This document shows positions 1-8,877 of a stretch of 64,000 nucleotides of DNA, in pieces. Source of the stretch: Alteromonas stellipolaris (GTDB lineage: Bacteria; Pseudomonadota; Gammaproteobacteria; Enterobacterales; Alteromonadaceae). The stretch lies in contig NZ_CP013926.1 of NCBI RefSeq assembly GCF_001562115.1, positions 4,216,001 to 4,280,000 of the forward strand, written 5' to 3'. The notes beneath the pieces were generated by a model, which made no database searches, was not told the origin of the DNA, and saw only the letters and a program-made list of their open reading frames with translations. The position numbers were made by a program, and so were the translations under genes. The first letter of the stretch is position 1. Each line of letters opens with the position of its first letter.

Positions 1-1
1 C

Positions 2-2170
2 ACCGGTCAAGAGCAAACCATGATAGGTACAGCACGGGCTGTTGCAACCGCCTTACATGAGCGTCCTGCGTTATTCGACAGCGAATCGGCTTATTTAAAA
101 GACGTTCGTCCAGGCACTGATTTATACGCGCCACCTATTCCCTATCCTATTCAACTTGATGGTGAACTAAATGATTGGCAACAAGTTGACGACTTGCTTA
201 CCCACTATGGCGCTAACGAAATTGTTGAACGCTTTACTAGCGTGCAAACTAACGACGGAACCAAAAGCGCCGCTAGCGAAAATAAGGACGCCGCTAGCGA
301 GGGCAAACAAACAAGCCTTTCATTCGAACATATGGTGGGCCGATATGATCAGTTCCTGTATGCCATGTTCAACGTTACCGACGATACCTTGTTGTGGCGA
401 CAGGAAAATAGTTTAAGTGTTGAACGAGGCGACCATTTACTCATTGGTATGCAAACCCCAGCAGGTGATTTAGCACGATATGTGGTTGCCCCCTATGAGA
501 GTGGCTGGGTAAATGCGTTTAAATTAGCAGAGTCTGGCGCGACTAATCGTGCGGTGGAAAATGCGTTAAGTATTCAAGGGCGCTGGCAAGAAACCGCTGC
601 TGGCTACAACATTGAACTTCGCTTTCCCCTCTCCATGACCTCGGGTGCACTCGCCTTTGCCATTGTTGACGTAGACGACCCGGTAACAAGGCAGAAGCGC
701 TATGCTATTGGTACCGCCAACACGAATAACATTGATGAACTAGGCACGGTAGTAACACCGTCACCAGAAATTGAGCGCATATTAGCAGGACTAAAATATG
801 CCGACTCCCGCGTATGGGTAATAGACAATCATAAGCGGGTATTGGCGCGAGCAGGTGATATACAAACGGCTTCAGGGCTAAATACTGCCAAGCGAGAAGC
901 AAGCGAAAACCTGATATGGCGCTGGGTAGAAACCCATTGGTTACTGCCCTTGTATTACCATATTCTCACTAAGCCACCCGCTGATTTTGTAGATGAACTA
1001 GAGGATGCCTATGCATTGGCGGGCCGAGACATTGGTTTAGCCCTTAACGGTCAACCAGATTCATTATGGCGCTTAACGCCAGATAACAAAGCCGTGGTTG
1101 TGTCTGCCGCTTACCCTATTTTTATTGAGGGTGCGGTAATGGGTGCAGTGGTTGTAGAGCAAACCACTAACGGTATACGCACATTAAGAAACCGCGCTTT
1201 AGAGCAGCTTTTTCATGTTATTTTGGCGGTAATGATACTAGGTACCCTAGGCTTATTGCTTTTCGCCAGCAGAATATCCAACCGTATCAGGCGACTTCGA
1301 GATAACACCGAAGCCATTATTGATGCCAATGGGAAGATTGTCGGTAAATTACCTGTTGCCAAAGAGGGTGATGAAATTGGCGATTTGTCGCGGGCGTTTT
1401 CCGATGTTTTATTGCGATTGCAGCAATACAACTCCTATTTAGAAAACATGGCTTCTCGGCTTTCTCATGAACTTAGAACCCCTATCGCCGTGGTAAAGTC
1501 ATCACTTGACGCCTTGTCTCAAGTGAGTGCTCAAGCCCATACCAGCGCTAGTCTAGAAGAGCAAGCAAACACGGTGGCGCAAAACAGTGCTCAGCAAGAA
1601 GTTTTCGTTCAACGTGCCCAGTCTGGTATCAGCCGTCTAAGTTCCATTTTAAATGCCATGAGTGAAGCCACCCGCTTAGAGCAAGCCATTGCGCAGGAAG
1701 ATGTGACCACCTTCAACATGATTGACGTGATTAAAGGCTGTGTGGGTGGGTATCAGCATGCTTATACCGACAGACAGTTTGCACTATCTTATTCACCAGA
1801 CGTAGCGATGCTAAAGGGCGCCCCCGATCTTATTGCGCAAATGTTCGATAAAATCATTTCTAACGCAGTAGATTTTAGTCAACCCGACAACATCATAGAT
1901 GTAGCCGTTTATGCCAAAGATAAAAGAATCATTCTCACCGTAAGCAACCCCGGCCCCCTATTGCCCGAAGGAATGAAACAACAACTCGTACAATCGATGG
2001 TATCAGTTCGCCCTGAGTCTGAGACGGCGCAATCAGCAGGCTCACCTCATCTAGGTTTGGGACTTTATATCGCTGACATCATTGTCGCCTTTCATCAAGG
2101 TACGCTCACCTTGGCCAATCGAGATGACAAATCCGGAGTGATTGTTTCCGTTAACCTGCCAAAAATCTGA
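2..2170 (+). CDS. Membrane sensor histidine kinase, 5' end cut by the window
   Basis: The reading frame is open from base 2, so the true start lies upstream; at least 722 residues are visible. The N-terminal half looks extracytoplasmic and contains a DGELNDW segment like those of family 9 carbohydrate-binding modules. A membrane helix near residue 400 (VILAVMILGTLGLLLF) leads to a HAMP-like region, then the H-box SRLSHELRTP (His near 483), an N-box (IISNAVDFS) and a glycine box (LGLGLYIADI). It should sense an envelope signal and phosphorylate a response regulator encoded outside the window. The architecture resembles kinases of the proteobacterial dedicated sortase system (PdsS-like), but that is inferred from layout and cannot be tested without the missing neighbours. 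The kinase assignment is secure. Confidence 0.9.
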   Translation, partial: TGQEQTMIGTARAVATALHERPALFDSESAYLKDVRPGTDLYAPPIPYPIQLDGELNDWQQVDDLLTHYGANEIVERFTSVQTNDGTKSAASENKDAASEGKQTSLSFEHMVGRYDQFLYAMFNVTDDTLLWRQENSLSVERGDHLLIGMQTPAGDLARYVVAPYESGWVNAFKLAESGATNRAVENALSIQGRWQETAAGYNIELRFPLSMTSGALAFAIVDVDDPVTRQKRYAIGTANTNNIDELGTVVTPSPEIERILAGLKYADSRVWVIDNHKRVLARAGDIQTASGLNTAKREASENLIWRWVETHWLLPLYYHILTKPPADFVDELEDAYALAGRDIGLALNGQPDSLWRLTPDNKAVVVSAAYPIFIEGAVMGAVVVEQTTNGIRTLRNRALEQLFHVILAVMILGTLGLLLFASRISNRIRRLRDNTEAIIDANGKIVGKLPVAKEGDEIGDLSRAFSDVLLRLQQYNSYLENMASRLSHELRTPIAVVKSSLDALSQVSAQAHTSASLEEQANTVAQNSAQQEVFVQRAQSGISRLSSILNAMSEATRLEQAIAQEDVTTFNMIDVIKGCVGGYQHAYTDRQFALSYSPDVAMLKGAPDLIAQMFDKIISNAVDFSQPDNIIDVAVYAKDKRIILTVSNPGPLLPEGMKQQLVQSMVSVRPESETAQSAGSPHLGLGLYIADIIVAFHQGTLTLANRDDKSGVIVSVNLPKI

Positions 2171-2274
2171 TGTGCTAAGTTTTTTGAGGTGGCTTACAAA
2201 CCGCCTTCTCCTTGCATTGATACCCCTCTAACGCAGACCTTTAAGTTTTCCTAAAAAATCCCTACAAAATTCGT

Positions 2275-2297
2275 GCATGAGAATTATTCTCATTAGT
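2275..2297 (+). promoter_or_regulatory. Fur box upstream of the TonB receptor
   Basis: Positions 2277-2293 form a perfect palindrome with 8-nt arms around one base (ATGAGAAT-T-ATTCTCAT). It closely matches the known Fur operator core (GATAATGATAATCATTATC type). It lies about 70 bases before the receptor start at 2361, so iron-dependent repression of the receptor and the hydroxylase behind it is inferred. The ATG inside the box is operator sequence, not the gene start. Confidence 0.8.
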
Positions 2298-2360
2298 ATT
2301 TACATTCATTTGCTGTTTCAATACACTTCGTCGCTTACACACACAGGAAAAACACACACT

Positions 2361-4655
2361 ATGAAAAATAAAACGTTAACAATAGGCGCACAAACTATTG
2401 CTGCGGCATTAGCTTTCGGACACGGCGGCGCACTTGCACAAACCCAAGAAACTGAAATCTGCAAGGATAAAACAGAAGCTGAATGTAAAGCGCAACAAGA
2501 CGAAATTGAACTGATCCGTATCCACGGTGTTCAACAGTCTATCTATCGCTATGACAAATCTGGCGATCCTCGTCGTTTAGCTGACCTTGTTGATACACCA
2601 CAAACCATTAGTGTTCTTACACAAGACCAAATTCAAGAAAGTGGTAAAACTGACCTTAAAGATATTCTTGCTGCTCAAGCCGGTGTAACTCTTGGTACAG
2701 GTGAGAATGGTAATGCTTTTGGTGACCGCTATGTAATACGTGGCCACGAAGCACGCAGCGACGTGTTTGTTGATGGTTTGCGTGACCCAGGTATGACTAC
2801 CCGTGAAAGTTTTGCCACTGAGCGCGTTGAAATTACTAAAGGCCCTAGTTCAACATTTGCAGGCCGTGGTTCTTCAGGTGGTGCGGTAAACAGCATTACG
2901 AAAAAAGCCTCTACTAGCTATAACTTTGGTCGTGTTGATGCTGCCATTGGTACCGACGAGCACACCCGCTTAACTGTAGATTTGAATAAAACGCTAACGG
3001 AAAACAGTGCAATTCGTGTTAACGCACTAACGTCTCAAGAAGACAAGCCGGGTCGTGAAGGCATTGAACGTGGCCGTGATGGTGTTCAACTTTCTTACGT
3101 ACTAAACCCAAACGACAGACTGTCTTTCATTGGTGATGTTTATTACCTTAATGCAGAAGATAAGCCTGATTTAGGTAGCTACTACGACCGTGATGCGGGT
3201 TATCCGTTAGAAGATATTCCTGTTTATGCACAAGATGATGACTTCCAAAACTCAGAAGTCACTACCTTTACCTTCCGTACCGAATACGAAATTAGCGACA
3301 ATGTTCGTTTCTACAACGCGACTCGTGCAGGTAACACTGAAAACGAATACGTAACAACCGGTATGAGTGCGACAACCCGTGATGATTCTGATGAAACAGC
3401 ACCAGGTGCAGATACGCTTCGACTTAGCACGCACCAAGGCTGGCAAGAAGTAGATTACTTCACGACTCAATTTAACCTTTTCTGGGACACTTCATTTGCA
3501 GGCTTAGATCACCGTTTAGTATTTGGTTTTGAGTACAGCGATGAGTCGGTTGATAACGGTGTTTTCAATATTGAAAACCTAAATACCAACTGTGCAATTG
3601 GTGGTCGTCGTGGCGTATCACAAAGCTACTGTATTGTTGATGGTGATGGAAACCTTATCGATAACATCGGTTCACTGATGGACAGAACCATTGAACGTGG
3701 TGATGAAGATGCCCTTTTCGATATTGAAACCTATGCAATTTACGCCATGGATACCTTTGCGTTAACTGATAAGTTAGACGTGTTCTTCGGCCTACGTATG
3801 GACAGCTACGATTACAGCAACCAAACAAGTAACGACCTTTATGAGTTCTCTGATGAGTTGTTTAACGGTCATTTAGGTTTAGTATATGACATTACTGAAC
3901 ACGGTAATGTATACGCGTCTTACAGCACAGCTACGAACATCAATGGCGGCGAGTCTGACCTTGGTGCAAACTGTGGTTACGGTGGCCTATGTGGCACACC
4001 TGAACAAGCTGCACAAGCCGATCCAGAGCATGTTGAAAACATCGAAATTGGTACAAAATGGATGCTATTTGATGAGAATTTGATGGCAAATGCGTCAATT
4101 TTCCGTATTACGAAAAGCGATGTTCATGAAAGTATCGGTGAAGATGACTACTCAACTATTGGTACATTGAACACGGGTGAAAACCGTGTTGAAGGTGTTG
4201 AATTTGGTGTTAGCGGTGATATTACTGAGAAGTTCAGTGTTCAAGCATCTGCCGCCTTCATGGACTCAGAAGTACTAGACTCTTTCACCGAATCTAACAT
4301 TGGCCTTGCGTTAAGTAACTTTGCAGACGAAAGCTTCTACCTACAACTGCGTTATCAACCAAATGAGAAGTTCGCTTTCGGTGGTGACTACACGTATAAG
4401 TCTGAAATGTTTGGTGGTCAGCCTGACACAGCAGCGGGTTACGATGCTGATACTGGCGAATACTCAATAGTTGTTCCTGATTATCAAGTATTCAACTTGT
4501 TTGCTAACTACTATGCATCTGAAAAACTAACGTTCCGTGTTAACATCGGTAACTTGTTTGATGAAGAATACTGGACTGCAGCTTATCGCTCTGGTGCCTT
4601 CATGTACATCGGTGACGGCCGTAATGTGACCGGTACGGTAAACTACGAGTTCTAA
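2361..4655 (+). CDS. TonB-dependent siderophore receptor (Fiu/PiuA-like)
   Basis: This 764-residue outer-membrane receptor should import ferric siderophores, probably catecholates, using TonB energy. The start at 2361 is preferred over an in-frame ATG at 2277 because the latter lies inside the Fur box; 2361 has AGGAAA upstream and opens a signal peptide (MKNKTLTIGAQTIAAALAFG, cleavage near ALAQ). A plug domain follows (DTPQTISVLTQDQIQESG, VFVDGLRD, VEITKGPSS, GRGSSGGAVN), then a long beta-barrel ending NVTGTVNYEF with the terminal Phe usual for outer-membrane proteins. The PiuC/YbiX-type hydroxylase 26 bases downstream mirrors the fiu-ybiX and piuA-piuC pairs of other gammaproteobacteria, which supports the substrate inference. 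The exact siderophore is unknown. Confidence 0.92.
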   Translation: MKNKTLTIGAQTIAAALAFGHGGALAQTQETEICKDKTEAECKAQQDEIELIRIHGVQQSIYRYDKSGDPRRLADLVDTPQTISVLTQDQIQESGKTDLKDILAAQAGVTLGTGENGNAFGDRYVIRGHEARSDVFVDGLRDPGMTTRESFATERVEITKGPSSTFAGRGSSGGAVNSITKKASTSYNFGRVDAAIGTDEHTRLTVDLNKTLTENSAIRVNALTSQEDKPGREGIERGRDGVQLSYVLNPNDRLSFIGDVYYLNAEDKPDLGSYYDRDAGYPLEDIPVYAQDDDFQNSEVTTFTFRTEYEISDNVRFYNATRAGNTENEYVTTGMSATTRDDSDETAPGADTLRLSTHQGWQEVDYFTTQFNLFWDTSFAGLDHRLVFGFEYSDESVDNGVFNIENLNTNCAIGGRRGVSQSYCIVDGDGNLIDNIGSLMDRTIERGDEDALFDIETYAIYAMDTFALTDKLDVFFGLRMDSYDYSNQTSNDLYEFSDELFNGHLGLVYDITEHGNVYASYSTATNINGGESDLGANCGYGGLCGTPEQAAQADPEHVENIEIGTKWMLFDENLMANASIFRITKSDVHESIGEDDYSTIGTLNTGENRVEGVEFGVSGDITEKFSVQASAAFMDSEVLDSFTESNIGLALSNFADESFYLQLRYQPNEKFAFGGDYTYKSEMFGGQPDTAAGYDADTGEYSIVVPDYQVFNLFANYYASEKLTFRVNIGNLFDEEYWTAAYRSGAFMYIGDGRNVTGTVNYEF

Positions 4656-4681
4656 GTTAGTTTTAAGAGAAACGCTAAAAA

Positions 4682-5362
4682 ATGATCATTATTGATAACC
4701 TACTAGACGCCGACCAAGTGAAGCAATATCGGGCTGCATTAGCCGATGTACCATTTAACGATGGAAAAGCGACCGCAATGGGCATGGCAGCAGGGGTTAA
4801 AAATAATGGTCAAGCTGATGCGCAGCACGCTACGGTTCAAGCGCTTGCCAACAACTTGTTGGCAAGCCTAGGTAACCATCCACAAGTAGTTTCTGCTGCG
4901 CTACCTCAGCGTATTTTCCCCCCTTGCTTCAACCGTTACAGTGAATCGCAGACATACGGCTATCATGTAGATGCCGCCATTATGCGTATTCCGAATACCC
5001 CTGATGTTTTGCGTAGTGATATGTCGATGACGGTGTTTCTGTCTAGTCCAAGCGATTATGAAGGCGGAGAGCTAGTTATTCAGACTGGTTTCGGCGAGCA
5101 AAAAGTCAAAGGTAACTTAGGTAGCGCGGTACTCTACCCTTCTTCAAGTTTACATAAGGTTACACCGGTAACTCGCGGCGAAAGAGTTGCGGCTATTACA
5201 TGGATGCAGAGCATGATTAGCGATCAAGCTATTCGTGAAAGCTTGTATGAGCTAGACCAAAGTATTCAGTCTTTGGCACAAGGCGGCAAAGCCGACCGGG
5301 ACGAGTTAGATAAACTTCATCACGTATACCACAACCTTATTAGAAAATTCTCCATCGTTTAA
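4682..5362 (+). CDS. piuC: PKHD-type Fe(II)/2-oxoglutarate hydroxylase, PiuC/YbiX family
   Basis: The protein has 226 residues, the usual length for this family. The iron-binding triad is visible: H95 and D97 in YGYHVDAA and H158 in SSLHKVTP, with R168 (TRGERVAA) placed to bind 2-oxoglutarate. It follows the TonB receptor by 26 bases and is probably co-transcribed under the same Fur box. Family members sit beside catecholate receptors and are proposed to modify siderophores or related compounds; the substrate here is unknown. Confidence 0.9.
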   Translation: MIIIDNLLDADQVKQYRAALADVPFNDGKATAMGMAAGVKNNGQADAQHATVQALANNLLASLGNHPQVVSAALPQRIFPPCFNRYSESQTYGYHVDAAIMRIPNTPDVLRSDMSMTVFLSSPSDYEGGELVIQTGFGEQKVKGNLGSAVLYPSSSLHKVTPVTRGERVAAITWMQSMISDQAIRESLYELDQSIQSLAQGGKADRDELDKLHHVYHNLIRKFSIV

Positions 5363-5646
5363 ACTGGACAAAACCTTACCTGTCACGCAAGGTTATTCTG
5401 GTAGGTATGTTTTGGCTGTGTTGCTTTTACCCACTATATCTTGTTAGTCGCTTTCGTAATTTTGTTGTGGGTGACGATTGAGGGTTAGTCTGACATCGCC
5501 TTTTTGAGCTCGGCAGTTTAAAGGAAGGTCTTGATTCAATGCTTTTGTATAAACGCTTTAATAAAAAGTGAAATATACCTGCATTACCAACGGTCTCTAT
5601 ATAACTGAAAAAAAAGCTTTTAGAGAAAGAATAAGGTTTCTGTTAG

Positions 5647-6399
5647 ATGAACAAACTGATGTGTGGATCATACTTTTTTATACCTAGCATTTGCTGGTTT
5701 AACCGCGTAACGCAAAACGCCAATAAGCTTGCTGTGCTAGTCGTTCTAGCCTCTCTAGGTTTCGTTGCAATGCTGGCTCCAATTAATGCCCGTGCTGATA
5801 CTGTTACCGCCTCCATCACGTTACTAGATGCCGAACAATCTCCGGTTAAAGACGGCGTGGTTATCTTCACTCCCTTGTTTGATTTATCAAGCACAGAATC
5901 CAAAAATTCAGAAGCAGAATCAACACCTAAAACTGCGATTATGAATCAAATCAATAAGCAGTTTGCGCCCCATGTACTGGTGGTACAAAAGAACACAGAA
6001 GTCACCTTCCCTAATGCAGATAACGTGTTCCATCATGTTTATTCATTTTCACCCACCAAGCAGTTTGAGCTAAAGCTCTATAAAGAATTTACTGCAGAGC
6101 CACTGTTCTTTGAGCAAGCTGGCATTGTGGATATTGGCTGTAATATTCACGATTGGATGCTAGGTTACATCGTTATTGCCGATAGCCCTTATTTTGTAAA
6201 AACCGCAGATGACGGTAATGCTGGCATCTCACTACCCGCGGGTAAATATAGTGTTGAGTTTTGGCATCCGAACGCGCCAAACGAACAACCTTTTATAGAA
6301 ACTGAAGTTGAATTAACCCGCGATAAAAACTTCACGCTAACCTTATCGAAAGTGATAGCAAGCGATGATGATTTTGATGACGGTTTTGGTGATTATTAA
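5647..6399 (+). CDS. Secreted cupredoxin-like protein (methylamine-utilization-protein-like)
   Basis: The 250-residue protein has an N-terminal hydrophobic segment (KLAVLVVLASLGFVAMLAP) ending in ARA-D, so export to the periplasm is likely. The middle holds a plastocyanin-like fold with candidate copper ligands: His in NVFHHVYSF, then Cys, His and Met in GCNIHDWMLGY. A carboxypeptidase-regulatory-like segment (LPAGKYSVEFWHPN) follows. The C-terminus is acidic (SDDDFDDGFGDY). The stop overlaps the start of the next gene as TAATG, so the two are translationally coupled. Proteins of this type are often labelled methylamine utilization protein without evidence for that role; a copper or electron-transfer function is inferred from the ligands only. 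Confidence 0.75.
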   Translation: MNKLMCGSYFFIPSICWFNRVTQNANKLAVLVVLASLGFVAMLAPINARADTVTASITLLDAEQSPVKDGVVIFTPLFDLSSTESKNSEAESTPKTAIMNQINKQFAPHVLVVQKNTEVTFPNADNVFHHVYSFSPTKQFELKLYKEFTAEPLFFEQAGIVDIGCNIHDWMLGYIVIADSPYFVKTADDGNAGISLPAGKYSVEFWHPNAPNEQPFIETEVELTRDKNFTLTLSKVIASDDDFDDGFGDY

Positions 6400-7622
6400 T
6401 GCTGAGCCGTTGTATTTTCATTGTCTCTTTTTGCTGCATCAGTTTTCACGCTTTTTCAGATACAAGGTTGTTGCTTAGAGGTAGTGTTATTTCTGCAGAT
6501 AACGCTGACACATTTCAAACGAATGGCGTTTCCCACCAGCGCTTTGAAAATAATGCAGTTGCCTTATCTCAAGCGGTACTAGCGTACGATAAAGTACTCA
6601 GCGATGATTGGCAGTTTCATGTTGTCGCCAACGGGTATAGTGATGGAGAACAAAAGCTCGGGGTCAGCCAACTCTATACTCAATACCGCCCCCTTACTGC
6701 ATCCACCATTAAACCAGAAATTAAACTTGGCTTTTTTTACCCAGCAATTTCTGCCGAAAACACCGACATGGGCTGGCTGTCACCTCACTTTTTATCTAAC
6801 TCAGCCATTAACAGTTGGATTGGGGAAGAGCTTCGAACCTTTGGTGTAGAGGCAAGCTTAAGACAAAACGGTAGGCAAGTTAGACGTGACTGGTCATGGA
6901 AAGTGGTAGGAAGTTTATTTAAGGGGAACGACACCACTGGCACCTTGCTATCTTGGCGTGGTTTTGCACTACATGACAGGCAATCGCTGAATGATGATAG
7001 AGTGAAATTCACTCCCATTCCTGGCGTGGTTTCTGAAGAAGGAATAGGCGCCCCAGCATATTCCGAGCCCTTTCGTGAAATTGATACGAAAACAGGTTAT
7101 TACGGGGGGCTTCATTTAGCTCATAAGCGCCGTTCAGAGCTACGTTACTATTATTACGACAACCGTGCCAACCCACTCATTTTCGACCCTGACAGAATAT
7201 ACGCATGGCGCACGCGATTTCACGCGTTAACCCTTCGCCATATGCGTAACCGCAATGTAACCCTGTTCGGGCAAGCGCTGATAGGTGATACATTGATGGG
7301 GGAAAATATTGTAAATAACGACTTTTACGCGGCCTATATTGCTGCATCGTATACTCATGAAGCACATCAATTCTCGACCCGTTTAGACTGGTATCAAGTG
7401 ATAGATAACGACAACACCACAGACGATCCGAATAACAGCAGAGGGGAAGCCATTACCGTTAATTACACCTATGCAATGAGCTCGCAAATAGCATTATCTG
7501 CAGAATGGCAAGTGAATCGAGGCCGCCAAGAAAATCTACGATTTTTAAATGCGTCATCGGTATCTAGTGAAAATTTTCACGAAAACTTATTTCAGCTAGC
7601 GATTACCTATCGAATCGACTGA
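6399..7622 (+). CDS. Putative outer-membrane beta-barrel protein
   Basis: The 407-residue protein begins with a signal peptide (CIFIVSFCCISFHAFS) and continues with alternating aromatic and polar strands typical of a porin-like barrel, for example LRYYYYDNRANP and QIALSAEWQVNRG, ending FQLAITYRID. It starts on the last base of the cupredoxin stop (TAATG), so the pair is probably one unit: a periplasmic copper protein and an outer-membrane partner. I do not recognise a named family. The next gene is convergent and begins only 6 bases beyond the stop. Confidence 0.65.
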   Translation: MLSRCIFIVSFCCISFHAFSDTRLLLRGSVISADNADTFQTNGVSHQRFENNAVALSQAVLAYDKVLSDDWQFHVVANGYSDGEQKLGVSQLYTQYRPLTASTIKPEIKLGFFYPAISAENTDMGWLSPHFLSNSAINSWIGEELRTFGVEASLRQNGRQVRRDWSWKVVGSLFKGNDTTGTLLSWRGFALHDRQSLNDDRVKFTPIPGVVSEEGIGAPAYSEPFREIDTKTGYYGGLHLAHKRRSELRYYYYDNRANPLIFDPDRIYAWRTRFHALTLRHMRNRNVTLFGQALIGDTLMGENIVNNDFYAAYIAASYTHEAHQFSTRLDWYQVIDNDNTTDDPNNSRGEAITVNYTYAMSSQIALSAEWQVNRGRQENLRFLNASSVSSENFHENLFQLAITYRID

Positions 7623-7628
7623 ACAAAA

Positions 7629-8720
7629 CTAATCAGCTTTACCATTAGATTTAGACTTATCGAGTGACACATCAGGTACATTTTTGACCATCATTCTCTC
7701 TTTGCGGCGCGTCATCATTTTTGCCAACCTACGCATACTTACCGTTGTGTCTTTCTCATCAATAATATCTACGCCTAGCAAGCGCTCCAGCAAATCTTCA
7801 AGGGTAATTACCCCTTCCAATCCGCCATACTCATCTACCACTAAAAGCATATGAACATGTTTATCGATAAAATGATCGAAGGTTATCGACAGTGGCATAG
7901 AGCCTAGTATGGTCACCATATTTTTTGCATACTCAGATAGCGGTTTATCGGTATTCCCACGAGCTTGTGCTACCAATAAATCTGAACGCATGACATAACC
8001 GGTGATGTTTTCAGAGTCTTTGTCTTCATAAACAGGAATTCGGGAATACTCAATATGCGCGTGCTTATGGAAAAACACTTCTACGGTCATCGATTCTGCC
8101 ACTGAAAACAACACCGTTCGGTGGGTTATGGCATCTTTTACCTTCAATTCGTGCAAGCTCAGCAAGCTTTGTAAGAATACTGCTTCGTGGTTAGCTAGCT
8201 GCCCTTCTTGCCCTGATAGTTCGGCCATGGCGTGCAGCTCACCGCGACTTAAACCACGAAGTGGGCTGTCATCTTTAAACCCTCGCGTGAGTAATTCAGA
8301 CATCACCACAAAGGGTTTAAGAATAGTAATCAGATACTTAAGGAAATAGGCTGTCACTGGCGCCAATCCACGCCAATAGGTTGCACCTACGGTTTTAGGA
8401 ATAATTTCAGAAAAAACCAAGATAAGAAGCGTTAATACCGCTGAAATCACGCCCAAGTATGCTTCGCCAAATACACTAGCAGCCTGCGCACCCGCACCTG
8501 CAGCTCCCATTGTGTGAGCAATAGTATTTAATGTTAAAATTGCCGATAGCGGCGTGTTGATATTATCGGTCTGCTTTCTTAACAAGATACCGCTAGGCCG
8601 GTTCTCTTTTTCTAAAACAGAAATGTAGGCTGAGGACACACTTAATATGACTGCCTCAGCAATTGAGCATAAAAAAGAGAAGCCCAAGGCAATCAATACA
8701 TAAACGATGAGTAAAAACAT
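7629..8720 (-). CDS. CNNM/CorC-family membrane protein with CBS pair
   Basis: The 363-residue protein opens with a DUF21/CNNM membrane domain: three or four helices, including IVYVLIALGFSFLCSIAEAV and a long segment around residues 55-125. A tandem CBS domain pair follows at about residues 185-315 (MTVEVFFHKHAHIEYSRIPVY; LLVVDEYGGLEGVITLEDLLERLLG). This is the layout of magnesium or cobalt transport and hemolysin-like proteins such as YfjD. It lacks the CorC_HlyC C-terminal domain that longer members carry. The role in metal homeostasis is known for the family, not shown here. Confidence 0.88.
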   Translation of the reverse strand: MFLLIVYVLIALGFSFLCSIAEAVILSVSSAYISVLEKENRPSGILLRKQTDNINTPLSAILTLNTIAHTMGAAGAGAQAASVFGEAYLGVISAVLTLLILVFSEIIPKTVGATYWRGLAPVTAYFLKYLITILKPFVVMSELLTRGFKDDSPLRGLSRGELHAMAELSGQEGQLANHEAVFLQSLLSLHELKVKDAITHRTVLFSVAESMTVEVFFHKHAHIEYSRIPVYEDKDSENITGYVMRSDLLVAQARGNTDKPLSEYAKNMVTILGSMPLSITFDHFIDKHVHMLLVVDEYGGLEGVITLEDLLERLLGVDIIDEKDTTVSMRRLAKMMTRRKERMMVKNVPDVSLDKSKSNGKAD

Positions 8721-8832
8721 GAGTCCTTTCCGATAATCGGAGTATGAAGCAAACGACCATTATGCAAGCCTTAACCGGACTTACAAGAGCGCAGATGAAT
8801 TAAATACGAATACCGCGTAATTTACTCATAAA

Positions 8833-8861
8833 AATAGGAATACATATACTGTATTCCTATT
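8833..8861 (-). terminator. AT-rich hairpin terminator after the metal permease
   Basis: A perfect 12-bp stem (8833-8844 with 8850-8861) encloses the loop TATAC. Read on the minus strand it follows the permease stop at 8878 and runs into a T-rich tract. The stem is AT-rich, so efficiency is uncertain. Confidence 0.6.
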
Positions 8862-8877
8862 AATTTTTACCTTTGTG

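Noticed and set aside
2277..2360. Longer TonB receptor start
   Set aside because: The ATG lies inside the Fur palindrome and the extension would precede a good signal peptide at 2361.
5363..5646. Possible small RNA or gene after the hydroxylase
   Set aside because: Only weak ACCTT/AAGGT pairing is visible and no coding frame.
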